From contig JBMZHG010000005.1 in assembly GCA_049616325.1 (NCBI GenBank), positions 1-64,000 on the forward strand: a stretch of DNA of 64,000 bases, given 5' to 3'. This stretch comes from UBA11663 sp049616325. GTDB lineage: Bacteria > Bacteroidota > Bacteroidia > Flavobacteriales_D > Sanyastnellaceae. Below are positions 9,523 through 17,097 of this stretch, piece by piece; the first letter of the stretch is position 1; every line of letters starts with the position of its first letter. Made by a program: the position numbers and the translations under genes. Below the pieces are notes generated by a model, which worked only from the letters and a program-made list of their open reading frames with translations, searched no databases and was not told the DNA's origin.

Positions 9523-10983
9523 TCAGGTGGTCGGCGCGAAGGCTTCTTTCAATTCAATTCGGTCGTCGAACGGGTGGCGTTCGCCGCGGATTTCCTGGTA
9601 GGTCTCGTGGCCTTTGCCAGCGACGAGCACGATGTCGCCCGGCTCCGCCAGCGCCGCGGCGGTTCGAATCGCCTCCCGCCGGTCCACGATGCTGAGGCAT
9701 TTTCGTTTCTCGATGGGGTCGAGGCCTTTTTCCATGTCGCGAAGGATGTCTGCCGGGTCTTCGCTGCGCGGGTTGTCGCTGGTCAGGATGACCCGGTCGG
9801 AACCGCTCGAGGCACTGCGTGCCATCACCGGGCGCTTCGCAGGGTCGCGATCTCCCCCACACCCCACCACGGTGATGACCTTTTCGCCTCCTGTCCGAAC
9901 GTGGGCGATGGTCTTCAGCACGTTGTCCAGGGCGTCCGGGGTGTGGGCGTAGTCCACGATGGCCGTGATACCGTCCCTCGCGGGCACGCGCTCGAAGCGC
10001 CCGGCGGGCGGCTTCAACAACGACATCTGCGTGAGGGCGTTCATCTTGTCCGATCCGAGCAACTTGCTCACCACGTACACCGCCAGCAGGTTGCTGGCGT
10101 TGAAGCCGCCCACGAGCTGGGAATACAACTCTTGACCGTCGAGGTGAAGGACGAGTCCGGTGATTTGGTTTTCCACCATCCGAGCGCGCTCGTCCGCCAC
10201 GCCTTGTACGGCCATCGTCACCACCTTCGCCTTGGTGTCCGCGACCATGTCCTCCGCGTGCGAATCGTCTGCGTTGACTGCGGCAAACGCTCCGGCAGGC
10301 AGGTGGTCAAACAGCTGCTTCTTCGCTTTGATGTAGCCGTTGAAATCGCCGTGGTAGTCGAGGTGGTCGTGGGTGATGTTCGTGAAGACGGCTCCGGCCA
10401 AATGCGTTCCCGCAATGCGCTCCTGCACGATGGCGTGCGAGCTGGCCTCCATGAACACATGCGTGCATCCGGCGTCCGCCATCTCGCGGAGCAGGGCTTG
10501 AAGGCTCAGTGCGTCGGGGGTGGTGTGCGTGGCGGGAACCACGCGGTCCACGATTCGGTTCTCGACCGTGCCCAACATGCCCACCTTTCGGTCGAGAAGC
10601 CGGTAGAGTTGGTGCAGGAGGGTGACAGTGGTCGTTTTGCCGTTGGTTCCGGTCACGGCCACCACCTTCATTTCGCGAGAGGGGTGGTTGTGAAACGCCG
10701 CCGCGACGTGTCCCAACGCCGAGGCGCTCGATTTGACCTGCACCACCGTCACGTGTTCGGGTGTTTCCTCGGGCATGCGCTCGCAGATGACGCATGCGGC
10801 ACCGGCTTCAATGGCCGTGCCGATGTAGTCGTGTCCGTCCACGACGGTGCCAGGGACTGCGACAAACAGCCCCAAGGGCTGAACCTTTCTGGAGTCGACG
10901 GCGACGTGCTCCACCGCAACGTGGGTGGTGCCTCGCACCTCGAGGATGCGCGCGTCGTAGAGCAGGTCAGAGAGCAATTTCAC
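9523..10983 (-). CDS. murE: UDP-MurNAc-tripeptide synthetase MurE (meso-DAP type)
   Basis: Cytoplasmic Mur ligase that adds the third stem-peptide residue. The 486-residue product has the P-loop TGTNGKTTT (about residues 111-119), the lysine-carbamylation region, and a C-terminal DNPR tetrapeptide (about 403-406, within TSDNPRSEDP), the known determinant for meso-diaminopimelate; this predicts DAP-type peptidoglycan. The late motif GKGHETYQ is also typical. The start at 10983 overlaps the ftsI stop by 4 bases (ATGA). Confidence 0.97.
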   Translation of the reverse strand: MKLLSDLLYDARILEVRGTTHVAVEHVAVDSRKVQPLGLFVAVPGTVVDGHDYIGTAIEAGAACVICERMPEETPEHVTVVQVKSSASALGHVAAAFHNHPSREMKVVAVTGTNGKTTTVTLLHQLYRLLDRKVGMLGTVENRIVDRVVPATHTTPDALSLQALLREMADAGCTHVFMEASSHAIVQERIAGTHLAGAVFTNITHDHLDYHGDFNGYIKAKKQLFDHLPAGAFAAVNADDSHAEDMVADTKAKVVTMAVQGVADERARMVENQITGLVLHLDGQELYSQLVGGFNASNLLAVYVVSKLLGSDKMNALTQMSLLKPPAGRFERVPARDGITAIVDYAHTPDALDNVLKTIAHVRTGGEKVITVVGCGGDRDPAKRPVMARSASSGSDRVILTSDNPRSEDPADILRDMEKGLDPIEKRKCLSIVDRREAIRTAAALAEPGDIVLVAGKGHETYQEIRGERHPFDDRIELKEAFAPTT

Positions 10984-13097
10984 GAGAGCCGGAGTTGAAT
11001 GGTGGTGAGTTCGGTGCGCAACGGCGTGCCCGGGGCGATGGATTGAGATTTCACGGTTCCGATGCCGTCGTAGTCGACGCGGAGGCCGGCGTTTTCCAAG
11101 AGGTAGAGCGCGTCTCGGAGTCCCATGCCGCGCACGTCGGGCACCCCGGATTCAGGGATTTCGAGGGGGAGGAGTTCGGCCTCTTTGTCGCCGGTTTTGA
11201 CCTTGACCCAATCGCTTGTGACCCCTGTGCTGAAGGACATGCCCAAGGCGCCGTACAGCGTTTCCAAGGCTTCGCGAGCTCCGTCGTTCGACGCAGGCAC
11301 AGAGGGCAATTCTGCCAGCGGGCCCTTGCTTAGGGTGTGGAACGCGGGGTCCGTGGCGTAGATCAAATCCGCCACTTCGCGGAACACCGGTGCGGCAATG
11401 GTGCTTCCGTAATACCGTCCGCTTTTGGTGTCGGCAATCACCACCACACACGAATACTGAGGGTTGTCCGCAGGGAAATACCCGGCAAACGAGGCACGGT
11501 ACCGGCCTTCGGCGTACCCATTTCCCGTGGCGATGCGGGCGGTTCCCGTTTTCCCGGCAACCGTGTAGGGTTTCCCGGCGAACAGGTTTTGGGCGGTGCC
11601 TTCGCCTTCGGGATCGCACACCGCTTCCATCATGCGCTTGCACGCCGCCAAGGTGGGTTCATTGCAAACGCGAGCGTTGAGGATGTACGGTTCGTAGGTC
11701 TTCATGACCTCTCCGCCTGAACGCAATTCGGTGACGAGCTGGGGTCGCATCATGCGACCGTTGTTGGCAATGGCGTTGTAGAGGGCAAGGGTTTGGAGCG
11801 GGGTCTGAGTGACTTCGTAGCCGATGGCCATTTGGGTCAAACTGATGCCGGTCCAACTCGCCTCGTCCACGGAAGTCTTGACCTTGGGGTCCGCTTCACC
11901 GACGTAGCGGATGCCCGTTTTTTCTGCCACGCCGATGCGCTTGAGTTCGTCCAAGAACGCCTGGGGTTTTTCGCCAAACGTGTTGCGGACCGCGAGGGCC
12001 GAGCCGACGTTGGAGCTCACCTCAAACACTTTGGTCAGCGGAATCGACCCGTGCCCTCCGTCTTTGTGGTTGCTGTCCGTCATGCGCTTCTTGAAAAAGA
12101 AGATTTCGCCGTTTCCGGTGTCCACGCTGTCGGTGGGGAGCATGCCGCCCTCCATGCACGCCATGAGGGAGGCGAGCTTGAATGTGGAACCGGGTTCGAC
12201 GGCTGTGCCGATGGCGTGGTTGAAGTCCTCCCAGTATTCCACCTTGCCTTCCGAGACTTCGTGCCTCGTCAAGTTGGCGATGGCCCGAATGTTGCCTGTG
12301 GCGACCTCGCAGACAATCACCGTTCCCCAGGCCGCATCGTGGCGTCTCAGTTGTTGTTCCAGCGCATTGGTCGCCACGTCTTGGAGGTGGAGGTCGAGTG
12401 TGGTCACGACGTCGAGCCCTTCCACAGGGTCCACGAGGTACTCGTCTGTCACGGGCATCCATTGGTTGCCCGCCACCTTTCGAGAAAGCTGCTGTCCCTC
12501 CACACCGGCCAATTCGTCGTTCCACGCGCGTTCAATTCCGACGCGTTGCTGTTCGCGGTCGATTCCCACCGTGCGCGCGGCGAGCTTGCCAAACGGCCGC
12601 CGCCTGTTCTCTCGGCGTTCGAAGACAAGCCCGCTCTTGTACCTCCCGAGCTTGACAAAGGGGAGGTTGCGCAATTCTTGGTAGTCGGTGAAGGGGATGT
12701 TGCGGCCAATCAAGGCGCCGCGGTGTCCTCGCTGTCGTGCGTTGTCAAACTTGGCTCGGATGTCGCTTGGTCGTTTGCCGGTCGCGGAGGCCAAAGCCAA
12801 ACATAGCGTGTCAATTTGCGCGCGGTACATCTCCCAGTTCATCCCCTCGCACTTGGAATCCCAGCGCAGGTCGTACACCGGCACGCTCGTCGCAAGGAGG
12901 CTGCCGTCGCGGGACAGGATTTGGCCCCGGGCGGGCTCAATGGTGCGCACGCTCGTGGAGAATTCTTCACCGCGGCTGGCCCAGCGGTCGTGTTCCACGG
13001 TTTGGATGTAGACGATGCGGCCAAACACGCCCAATCCCACAAGGGTCAGGCCCACAAACACGAGCCAAATGCGTCCGGTATTGGGCATGGGGTTCAT
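10980..13097 (-). CDS. ftsI: Septal transpeptidase FtsI/PBP3 with a C-terminal PASTA domain
   Basis: Class B penicillin-binding protein that cross-links septal peptidoglycan with FtsW. From ATG 13097 the product is 705 residues: a single N-terminal membrane anchor (about residues 8-28), the dimerisation region starting PARGQILSRDG, then the transpeptidase domain with catalytic STFK (in EPGSTFKLAS), the SSN motif (FEVSSNVGSA) and KTGT (VAGKTGTAR). The last about 60 residues (from GVPDVRGMGL) form one PASTA domain. The start is set by a 4-base ATGA overlap with the upstream ftsL-like gene; the open frame runs further upstream, but that part overlaps ftsL. Confidence 0.95.
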   Translation of the reverse strand: MNPMPNTGRIWLVFVGLTLVGLGVFGRIVYIQTVEHDRWASRGEEFSTSVRTIEPARGQILSRDGSLLATSVPVYDLRWDSKCEGMNWEMYRAQIDTLCLALASATGKRPSDIRAKFDNARQRGHRGALIGRNIPFTDYQELRNLPFVKLGRYKSGLVFERRENRRRPFGKLAARTVGIDREQQRVGIERAWNDELAGVEGQQLSRKVAGNQWMPVTDEYLVDPVEGLDVVTTLDLHLQDVATNALEQQLRRHDAAWGTVIVCEVATGNIRAIANLTRHEVSEGKVEYWEDFNHAIGTAVEPGSTFKLASLMACMEGGMLPTDSVDTGNGEIFFFKKRMTDSNHKDGGHGSIPLTKVFEVSSNVGSALAVRNTFGEKPQAFLDELKRIGVAEKTGIRYVGEADPKVKTSVDEASWTGISLTQMAIGYEVTQTPLQTLALYNAIANNGRMMRPQLVTELRSGGEVMKTYEPYILNARVCNEPTLAACKRMMEAVCDPEGEGTAQNLFAGKPYTVAGKTGTARIATGNGYAEGRYRASFAGYFPADNPQYSCVVVIADTKSGRYYGSTIAAPVFREVADLIYATDPAFHTLSKGPLAELPSVPASNDGAREALETLYGALGMSFSTGVTSDWVKVKTGDKEAELLPLEIPESGVPDVRGMGLRDALYLLENAGLRVDYDGIGTVKSQSIAPGTPLRTELTTIQLRLS

Positions 13098-13654
13098 TCG
13101 TCGGCGGGCAACAGGATGGGGGGTGCAGTGGGTTGCTCCAAGCCGAGTTCGGCGGTGGACCGCGCAAGTCGGCTCTGTTGGAGTTGGGACTCGAAGTCGG
13201 AGCGAAGGGTCTTTTCCTCGGCCGTCGCTTCCTCGAGTTTCTCCAGGGTTTTTTGCTTGTCGCGGAGGATGCGCTCGGTTTGGTAGCCCAGCGCGAGGTA
13301 CAGGATGGTCAACAAGCACCCGTAAAGGATGAACGGCACTTGGCGCACCAGGGCCTCGCGAGCGAGGATCTCGCCGCTGAGTACTTCCCGCACAAGCCCG
13401 CCGATTTGGTTCTCGGCGCGTCGCTTGGCACGTCGCTCTTTCTTGTCGCGCTGCTCGGCGCGGAATTCTTCCGAGGTGCGCAACCGGTTGGGGTTGTTGT
13501 TGCCAGCTCGCTTGGCGTTTTTAGCCGCTTCAGCTGCCGCCTTGGCTTCCGCTTGGGCCTCACGCGCGGCGAGCTCCGCAGGCGTGAGTGTGCGGTTGCC
13601 TCGGGGCGCCTCTTCAGTGCGGGCGCCGCGGCGAAGAAATGCGAGCAGCTTCAT
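13094..13654 (-). CDS. FtsL-like putative cell division protein
   Basis: The 186-residue product has a long, charged, alanine/lysine/arginine-rich N-terminal half predicted to be helical (many AEAKAAAEAAK-type runs). One hydrophobic segment follows (about residues 105-125, PFILYGCLLTILYLALGY), and then a heptad-like coiled coil (KQKTLEKLEEATAEEKTL) on the periplasmic side. That topology and the position between rsmH and ftsI match the FtsL-like proteins of Bacteroidota, which stabilise the FtsWI complex. The cytoplasmic extension is much longer than in E. coli FtsL. The ATG at 13654 overlaps the rsmH stop by 4 bases. Sequence conservation is too weak for a firm symbol. Confidence 0.8.
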   Translation of the reverse strand: MKLLAFLRRGARTEEAPRGNRTLTPAELAAREAQAEAKAAAEAAKNAKRAGNNNPNRLRTSEEFRAEQRDKKERRAKRRAENQIGGLVREVLSGEILAREALVRQVPFILYGCLLTILYLALGYQTERILRDKQKTLEKLEEATAEEKTLRSDFESQLQQSRLARSTAELGLEQPTAPPILLPADE

Positions 13655-14583
13655 GGTGTCCACTCGGTTCGTTCCGCGACCCGCAATCGGGCACTGCGGG
13701 CACGGGGGTTGTCGTTCATTTCTTCGTCGCTCGCGACCACGGCCTTTCGCACGAGAGGTCGGAACGGCGCTTGAATCGCTCCTTTCATGTCGCGTTTGAC
13801 GTCGTCGTCGAAGTTTCCGGAGCGGAGAAAGTGCTTCACCAGACGGTCTTCGAGGCTGTGGTAGCTCATGACGACCAAGCGCCCCCCCGGTTTCAGCATC
13901 CCAACCGCTTGCGTGAGCAAATCTTCCAGGGCTCCCAATTCGTCGTTGATGTGAATGCGGATGGCCTGAAAAATTTTTGCGTAGAATTTGTTCTCCTTCC
14001 CCCTCGGGGCGGACGGCGAAAGCACCCGAATCAGGTCATGCGTCGTTTGGATAGGGGTCTCTTCGCGCGTTGAAGCAATTCGGTGGGCCAGCTTGTCGGG
14101 GCGGTTGAGTTCCCCGTACCGGCGGAAGACTTCGGTCATTTCCGAGACCTCCGCCTGGGCGAGCCACGCGCTTGCGGGCTCCCCCGTTCCGGGATTCATG
14201 CGCATGTCGAGCGGTCCGTCAAACCGCAGGGAAAAGCCGCGATCGGCCGTGTCAAATTGATGTGAGCTCACGCCGAGGTCGGCCAGCAAGCCATTCAAGG
14301 GGAGCGCTTGGTGTGCTCGCAAAAACTGAGGCGCGAACCGGAAGTTGGCCGCCACCAAGGTGAACCGAGTGTCGTCGAGCGCATTGGAGGCGGCGTCAGG
14401 GTCTTGATCAAACCCAAACAACCTTCCGCCGGGCCCAAGCTTCGCCAAGATGGCCCGGCTGTGTCCTCCCCCGCCAAACGTGGCGTCCATCCAATTGCCT
14501 TCGCGTCCCCCGCCGTCGCCGCCGAGGTTGAGCGCCTCGAGGGAGGCGTCCAGCATGACGGGGACGTGGTAGGATGCGGTCAT
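13651..14583 (-). CDS. rsmH: 16S rRNA (cytosine(1402)-N(4))-methyltransferase RsmH
   Basis: SAM-dependent methyltransferase (MraW) acting on C1402 in the decoding centre of 16S rRNA. The 310-residue product begins YHVPVMLDASLEAL and carries the SAM-binding motif DATFGGGGHS (about residues 33-42). It also has LADLGVSSHQFD, the RGFSLRFDGPLDMRM signature, and the C-terminal SYHSLEDRLVKHFLR motif. All are diagnostic. ATGA overlaps couple it to mraZ upstream and the ftsL-like gene downstream. Confidence 0.97.
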   Translation of the reverse strand: MTASYHVPVMLDASLEALNLGGDGGGREGNWMDATFGGGGHSRAILAKLGPGGRLFGFDQDPDAASNALDDTRFTLVAANFRFAPQFLRAHQALPLNGLLADLGVSSHQFDTADRGFSLRFDGPLDMRMNPGTGEPASAWLAQAEVSEMTEVFRRYGELNRPDKLAHRIASTREETPIQTTHDLIRVLSPSAPRGKENKFYAKIFQAIRIHINDELGALEDLLTQAVGMLKPGGRLVVMSYHSLEDRLVKHFLRSGNFDDDVKRDMKGAIQAPFRPLVRKAVVASDEEMNDNPRARSARLRVAERTEWTP

Positions 14584-15065
14584 TCTGCGTCGGTGCCGTC
14601 GAGGTCCTTGCGCACGTCTTCTGCCAAGTCGCCGAAGTCGAGGTTGTCCTCGTCTTGGATGACTTGCTTGTTGTACGCATCCTGGTTCCAGATTTCCACT
14701 TTCTCTCCCAGTCCGGAGACGATCACTTCCTTGGCATCCTTGGGGTCGATGCCGGCGTAAGCGAGCAGGGCGGAGGGCAGGTTGATGCGGCCCGATCCGT
14801 CCACGTCCACGTGGGTGGCGCCCTTCATGAATTTCCGCTGAAACAGCTGGTGCTTTCGGTTGTACCGGCTCAAGCGCGCCATTTCAGCATTCACCTTGTC
14901 CCATTCGGGCTTGGGGTACAGCACCAAGCAACCCTCGAAAATGTCGCGGTTCACCACGAGTCCGTGGTGAATCACCCCGTCCAACTGCTTCCGCAGTTTG
15001 GCAGGGAACATCAGACGGCCTTTGGCGTCGATGCGACAGGGGTGTTCTCCGAGCAGGTTGAGCAT
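14580..15065 (-). CDS. mraZ: Transcriptional regulator MraZ
   Basis: DNA-binding protein of the AbrB/SpoVT fold that represses the dcw operon in enterobacteria. The 161-residue product shows the two tandem AbrB-like half-domains: CRIDAKGRLMFPAKLRKQL near the N-terminus (DxxGR motif) and DVDGSGRINLPSALL in the second half. It is the first gene of the dcw cluster. Its start lies directly downstream of a TAnnTTTG promoter element and an array of TGGGA boxes, the known kind of MraZ target, so autoregulation is likely. Slightly longer than the typical 143-152 residues. Confidence 0.95.
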   Translation of the reverse strand: MLNLLGEHPCRIDAKGRLMFPAKLRKQLDGVIHHGLVVNRDIFEGCLVLYPKPEWDKVNAEMARLSRYNRKHQLFQRKFMKGATHVDVDGSGRINLPSALLAYAGIDPKDAKEVIVSGLGEKVEIWNQDAYNKQVIQDEDNLDFGDLAEDVRKDLDGTDAE

Positions 15066-15084
15066 GGGTGCGTTTTCGCCAAAT

Positions 15085-15092
15085 CAAAAGTA
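15085..15092 (-). promoter_or_regulatory. Bacteroidota -7 element upstream of mraZ
   Basis: Reads TACTTTTG on the minus strand, a perfect match to the Bacteroidota -7 consensus TAnnTTTG. It lies 19 bases before the mraZ ATG, giving a predicted leader of about a dozen bases. No clear -33 TTTG is seen at the usual distance; that position is occupied by the MraZ boxes. Confidence 0.65.
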
Positions 15093-15101
15093 CGATTGAT
15101 T

Positions 15102-15136
15102 TCCCACTTTCTCCCACTGGTTGACACTTTCTCCCA
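15102..15136 (-). promoter_or_regulatory. MraZ-box array upstream of the dcw operon
   Basis: On the minus strand three TGGGA pentamers occur at 15132-15136, 15112-15116 and 15102-15106, all in one 10-base register; the register position 15122-15126 holds a degenerate TGTCA. The 5-base spacers are GAAAG where adjacent boxes are intact. Known MraZ operators are TGGGN repeats with 5-base spacers, so this is a strong candidate MraZ operator immediately upstream of the mraZ -7 element. Confidence 0.8.
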
Positions 15137-15201
15137 CTTTGTGGAAAAAGTTTGAGCCTTCATCTGGAAAATCACCAATGAAATCGCGGGTTGTGGGGAG
15201 G

Positions 15202-15216
15202 TGGGAGAAAGTGGGG
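15202..15216 (+). promoter_or_regulatory. Second MraZ-box pair, oriented toward the hydrolase/engB operon
   Basis: Plus strand reads TGGGAGAAAGTGGGG: TGGGA, a 5-base GAAAG spacer, TGGGG, the same spacing and spacer as the mraZ array but pointing the other way. A further TGGGG lies 8 bases earlier (15194-15198), out of register. It suggests that MraZ also binds toward the divergent operon. Confidence 0.55.
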
Positions 15217-15311
15217 CGTTTTCGCTGTCAACACGTTATTCACAGGGGATGTGAACAACGGGACGTGGATGGCAGGCCCAATTGGGTCGCGAAGGGGGGC
15301 GGAGTCCGCCG

Positions 15312-15319
15312 CATTTTTG
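15312..15319 (+). promoter_or_regulatory. Possible -7 element just before the hydrolase start
   Basis: CATTTTTG differs from TAnnTTTG only at the first base and ends 5 bases before the ATG at 15325. It resembles the arrangement seen in front of miaB, gldA and gldC, but is weaker. Confidence 0.35.
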
Positions 15320-15324
15320 ACCTC

Positions 15325-16089
15325 ATGGATTCCACAATTCTCGAGCGCGGCCCTTACCGCTACGTGGAGGAGGGGCAAGGCACGCCGCTGGTGTTGTTGC
15401 ACGGCCTCTTCGGCGCGTTGAGCAACTTTTCCGAAGTGCGTGCACACTTCAGCAAGAGCTTTCGGGTGATTACCCCCATGTTGCCGATTTACGAGCTTCC
15501 CATGCTTGAGACCAACGCCAAAAACATGGCCAAGCACATCGCGGGCTTCCTCGACGAATTGGGGCTCGAAAAGGTGCACTTGCTTGGCAACAGCCTTGGC
15601 GGTCACGTGGGGTTGATCTACACACGAGATCACCTCGACCGGGTGGCATCCTTGACGTTGACGGCGAGCAGCGGGCTGTACGAAAACGCGTTTGGCTCAA
15701 GCTTTCCGCGGCGAGAAGACAAGAGCTACATCAAGGAAAAGGTGGCAGTCACCTTTCACGACCCCAAGCACGCGACGCCCGAATTGGTGGACGAGTGTTT
15801 TGAGGCGGTCAACGACAGAAACAAGGTTCTGCGCATCCTGAGCATCGCCAAATCCGCCATCCGCCACAACATGGCCAAGGACTTGCCGTCCATGAACGTG
15901 CCGGTGTGTTTGATTTGGGGGAGAAACGACATCATCACTCCGCCGGAAGTGGCCGAGGAATTCAAAGCGGGGTTTCCGGATGCGGACCTGTTTTGGATTG
16001 ACGCATGCGGCCACGCCCCCATGATGGAGCACCCCGACACGTTCAACCAAATCCTTTCTGAGTGGCACGCCGCTCGGGGAATTGCCTGA
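15325..16089 (+). CDS. Alpha/beta-fold hydrolase
   Basis: The 254-residue product is a classical alpha/beta hydrolase: oxyanion-hole HG at residues 26-27 (VLLHGLFG), nucleophile elbow GNSLGG with Ser90, catalytic acid in GRNDIITP and catalytic His in CGHAPMMEHP. There is no signal peptide, so it is probably cytoplasmic. The substrate cannot be told from sequence. The same gene sits between mraZ and engB in relatives I recall, which suggests a house-keeping role. The open frame extends upstream to 15121, but that part lies in the regulatory region; the ATG at 15325 begins the conserved domain. engB follows after 12 bases. Confidence 0.9.
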   Translation: MDSTILERGPYRYVEEGQGTPLVLLHGLFGALSNFSEVRAHFSKSFRVITPMLPIYELPMLETNAKNMAKHIAGFLDELGLEKVHLLGNSLGGHVGLIYTRDHLDRVASLTLTASSGLYENAFGSSFPRREDKSYIKEKVAVTFHDPKHATPELVDECFEAVNDRNKVLRILSIAKSAIRHNMAKDLPSMNVPVCLIWGRNDIITPPEVAEEFKAGFPDADLFWIDACGHAPMMEHPDTFNQILSEWHAARGIA

Positions 16090-16101
16090 GCCCGAGCGAC
16101 G

Positions 16102-16740
16102 ATGAGTTCTTCTGACGCGCCCACAAGCCCCGACAACTGGGACCTCAAGGAGGCTTCGTTTGTCAAAAGCAGCGCCCAACCGTCGGAATGCCCCAAGCCG
16201 GACCGTCCGGAGTACGCGTTCATTGGGCGCTCCAACGTTGGAAAGAGCTCCTTGCTCAACATGCTTGTGGGCCGAAACAGCCTGGCCAAGACGTCCAGCA
16301 CCCCGGGCAAAACGCAATTGATCAACCACTTTGACGTGGACGACACGTGGTACCTCGTGGACTTGCCAGGGTTTGGGTACGCGAAAGTGAGCAAGAAAGA
16401 CCGACAGAAGTGGATGAAGGTGACGAAAGATTACTTGAACACCCGAACCAATTTGATGTGCGTGATGATGCTAGTCGATTCACGCATTCCAGCCCAAAAA
16501 GTCGACCTCGAGTTCATGGCTTGGATGGGGGAGGTTGGGTTGCCGTTTGTCCTGGTTTTCACGAAGGTCGACAAGCTTAACAAGGCGGAGCGCGCGGGGT
16601 TTTTGCCTGCCTACGAACAGGTCATGCTCAAACAATGGCGCAAGATGCCACCGGTGTTTGTGACCAGCGGAAACAAGGGAGAGGGGCGCGAGGAGTTGTT
16701 GCGGTTCATCGCCTCCACCAACGGCCTCTACGAGCGCTGA
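16102..16740 (+). CDS. engB: Ribosome biogenesis GTP-binding protein EngB (YihA/YsxC)
   Basis: TRAFAC-class GTPase needed for large-subunit ribosome assembly. The 212-residue product has the G1 motif GRSNVGKSS (residues 42-50), a G2 threonine region (TSSTPGKTQ), G3 DLPGFG, G4 TKVDK and the G5 SG(N/S)KGEG. The family length is about 200. It forms an operon with the preceding hydrolase and converges on gldC with only 12 bases between stops; no terminator hairpin is visible there. Confidence 0.96.
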   Translation: MSSSDAPTSPDNWDLKEASFVKSSAQPSECPKPDRPEYAFIGRSNVGKSSLLNMLVGRNSLAKTSSTPGKTQLINHFDVDDTWYLVDLPGFGYAKVSKKDRQKWMKVTKDYLNTRTNLMCVMMLVDSRIPAQKVDLEFMAWMGEVGLPFVLVFTKVDKLNKAERAGFLPAYEQVMLKQWRKMPPVFVTSGNKGEGREELLRFIASTNGLYER

Positions 16741-16752
16741 AGGCGTTTTCGA

Positions 16753-17082
16753 TTACCCTTCCAAGACGCCAATGCGCTTGGCGAATTCTTCCGTGAACCC
16801 GCGAATGGCCTTGGCGTGGTCCTTGTCAGACGTGGCGCGTTCGTACGTGTCGGCGAGGGTCATCATGGTCTGCACGACGAACGACCGCATCTCTTCCACG
16901 CTCATCTCCTTGGTCCAAAGGTCCATGCGCATGGCAGCAAATTCCTTGGCATTCCACATGGAGAGTGCCATCGCGGAGGCGGGCTGGTTCTGGATTCCGC
17001 CGTCGTCGGCGGTCCATTCCATGGCGACGGGAACGTGGTTTTCGTCGGTGGTGACGTCGATGGTGATGCGGGATGTGGCCAT
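16753..17082 (-). CDS. gldC: Gliding motility protein GldC
   Basis: Small (109-residue) cytoplasmic protein without a signal peptide, recognised as GldC from its beginning (TSRITIDVTTDENHVPVAMEW) and size. In Flavobacterium johnsoniae GldC supports gliding and is thought to assist GldB; its biochemical role is unknown. It follows gldB by 15 bases. That gap contains TACTTTCG four bases before the ATG, so gldC may also be transcribed alone as a leaderless mRNA. Confidence 0.9.
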   Translation of the reverse strand: MATSRITIDVTTDENHVPVAMEWTADDGGIQNQPASAMALSMWNAKEFAAMRMDLWTKEMSVEEMRSFVVQTMMTLADTYERATSDKDHAKAIRGFTEEFAKRIGVLEG

Positions 17083-17086
17083 GCCG

Positions 17087-17094
17087 CGAAAGTA
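17087..17094 (-). promoter_or_regulatory. -7 promoter element 4 nt before gldC
   Basis: Minus-strand TACTTTCG matches TAnnTTTG with one T-to-C change and lies exactly 4 bases from the gldC ATG. A start point about 5-7 bases downstream would fall on the start codon. Confidence 0.5.
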
Positions 17095-17097
17095 CGC

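Noticed and set aside
8629..10998. 789-codon open frame on the plus strand opposite mraY and murE
   Set aside because: Antisense shadow of two certain genes, rich in His/Val/Gly/Asp as expected from GC-rich codon bias; no recognisable motif.
15140..15259. Chromosome replication origin in the mraZ upstream region
   Set aside because: Only one perfect DnaA box, no AT-rich unwinding tract and no dnaA/dnaN/gyrB nearby.
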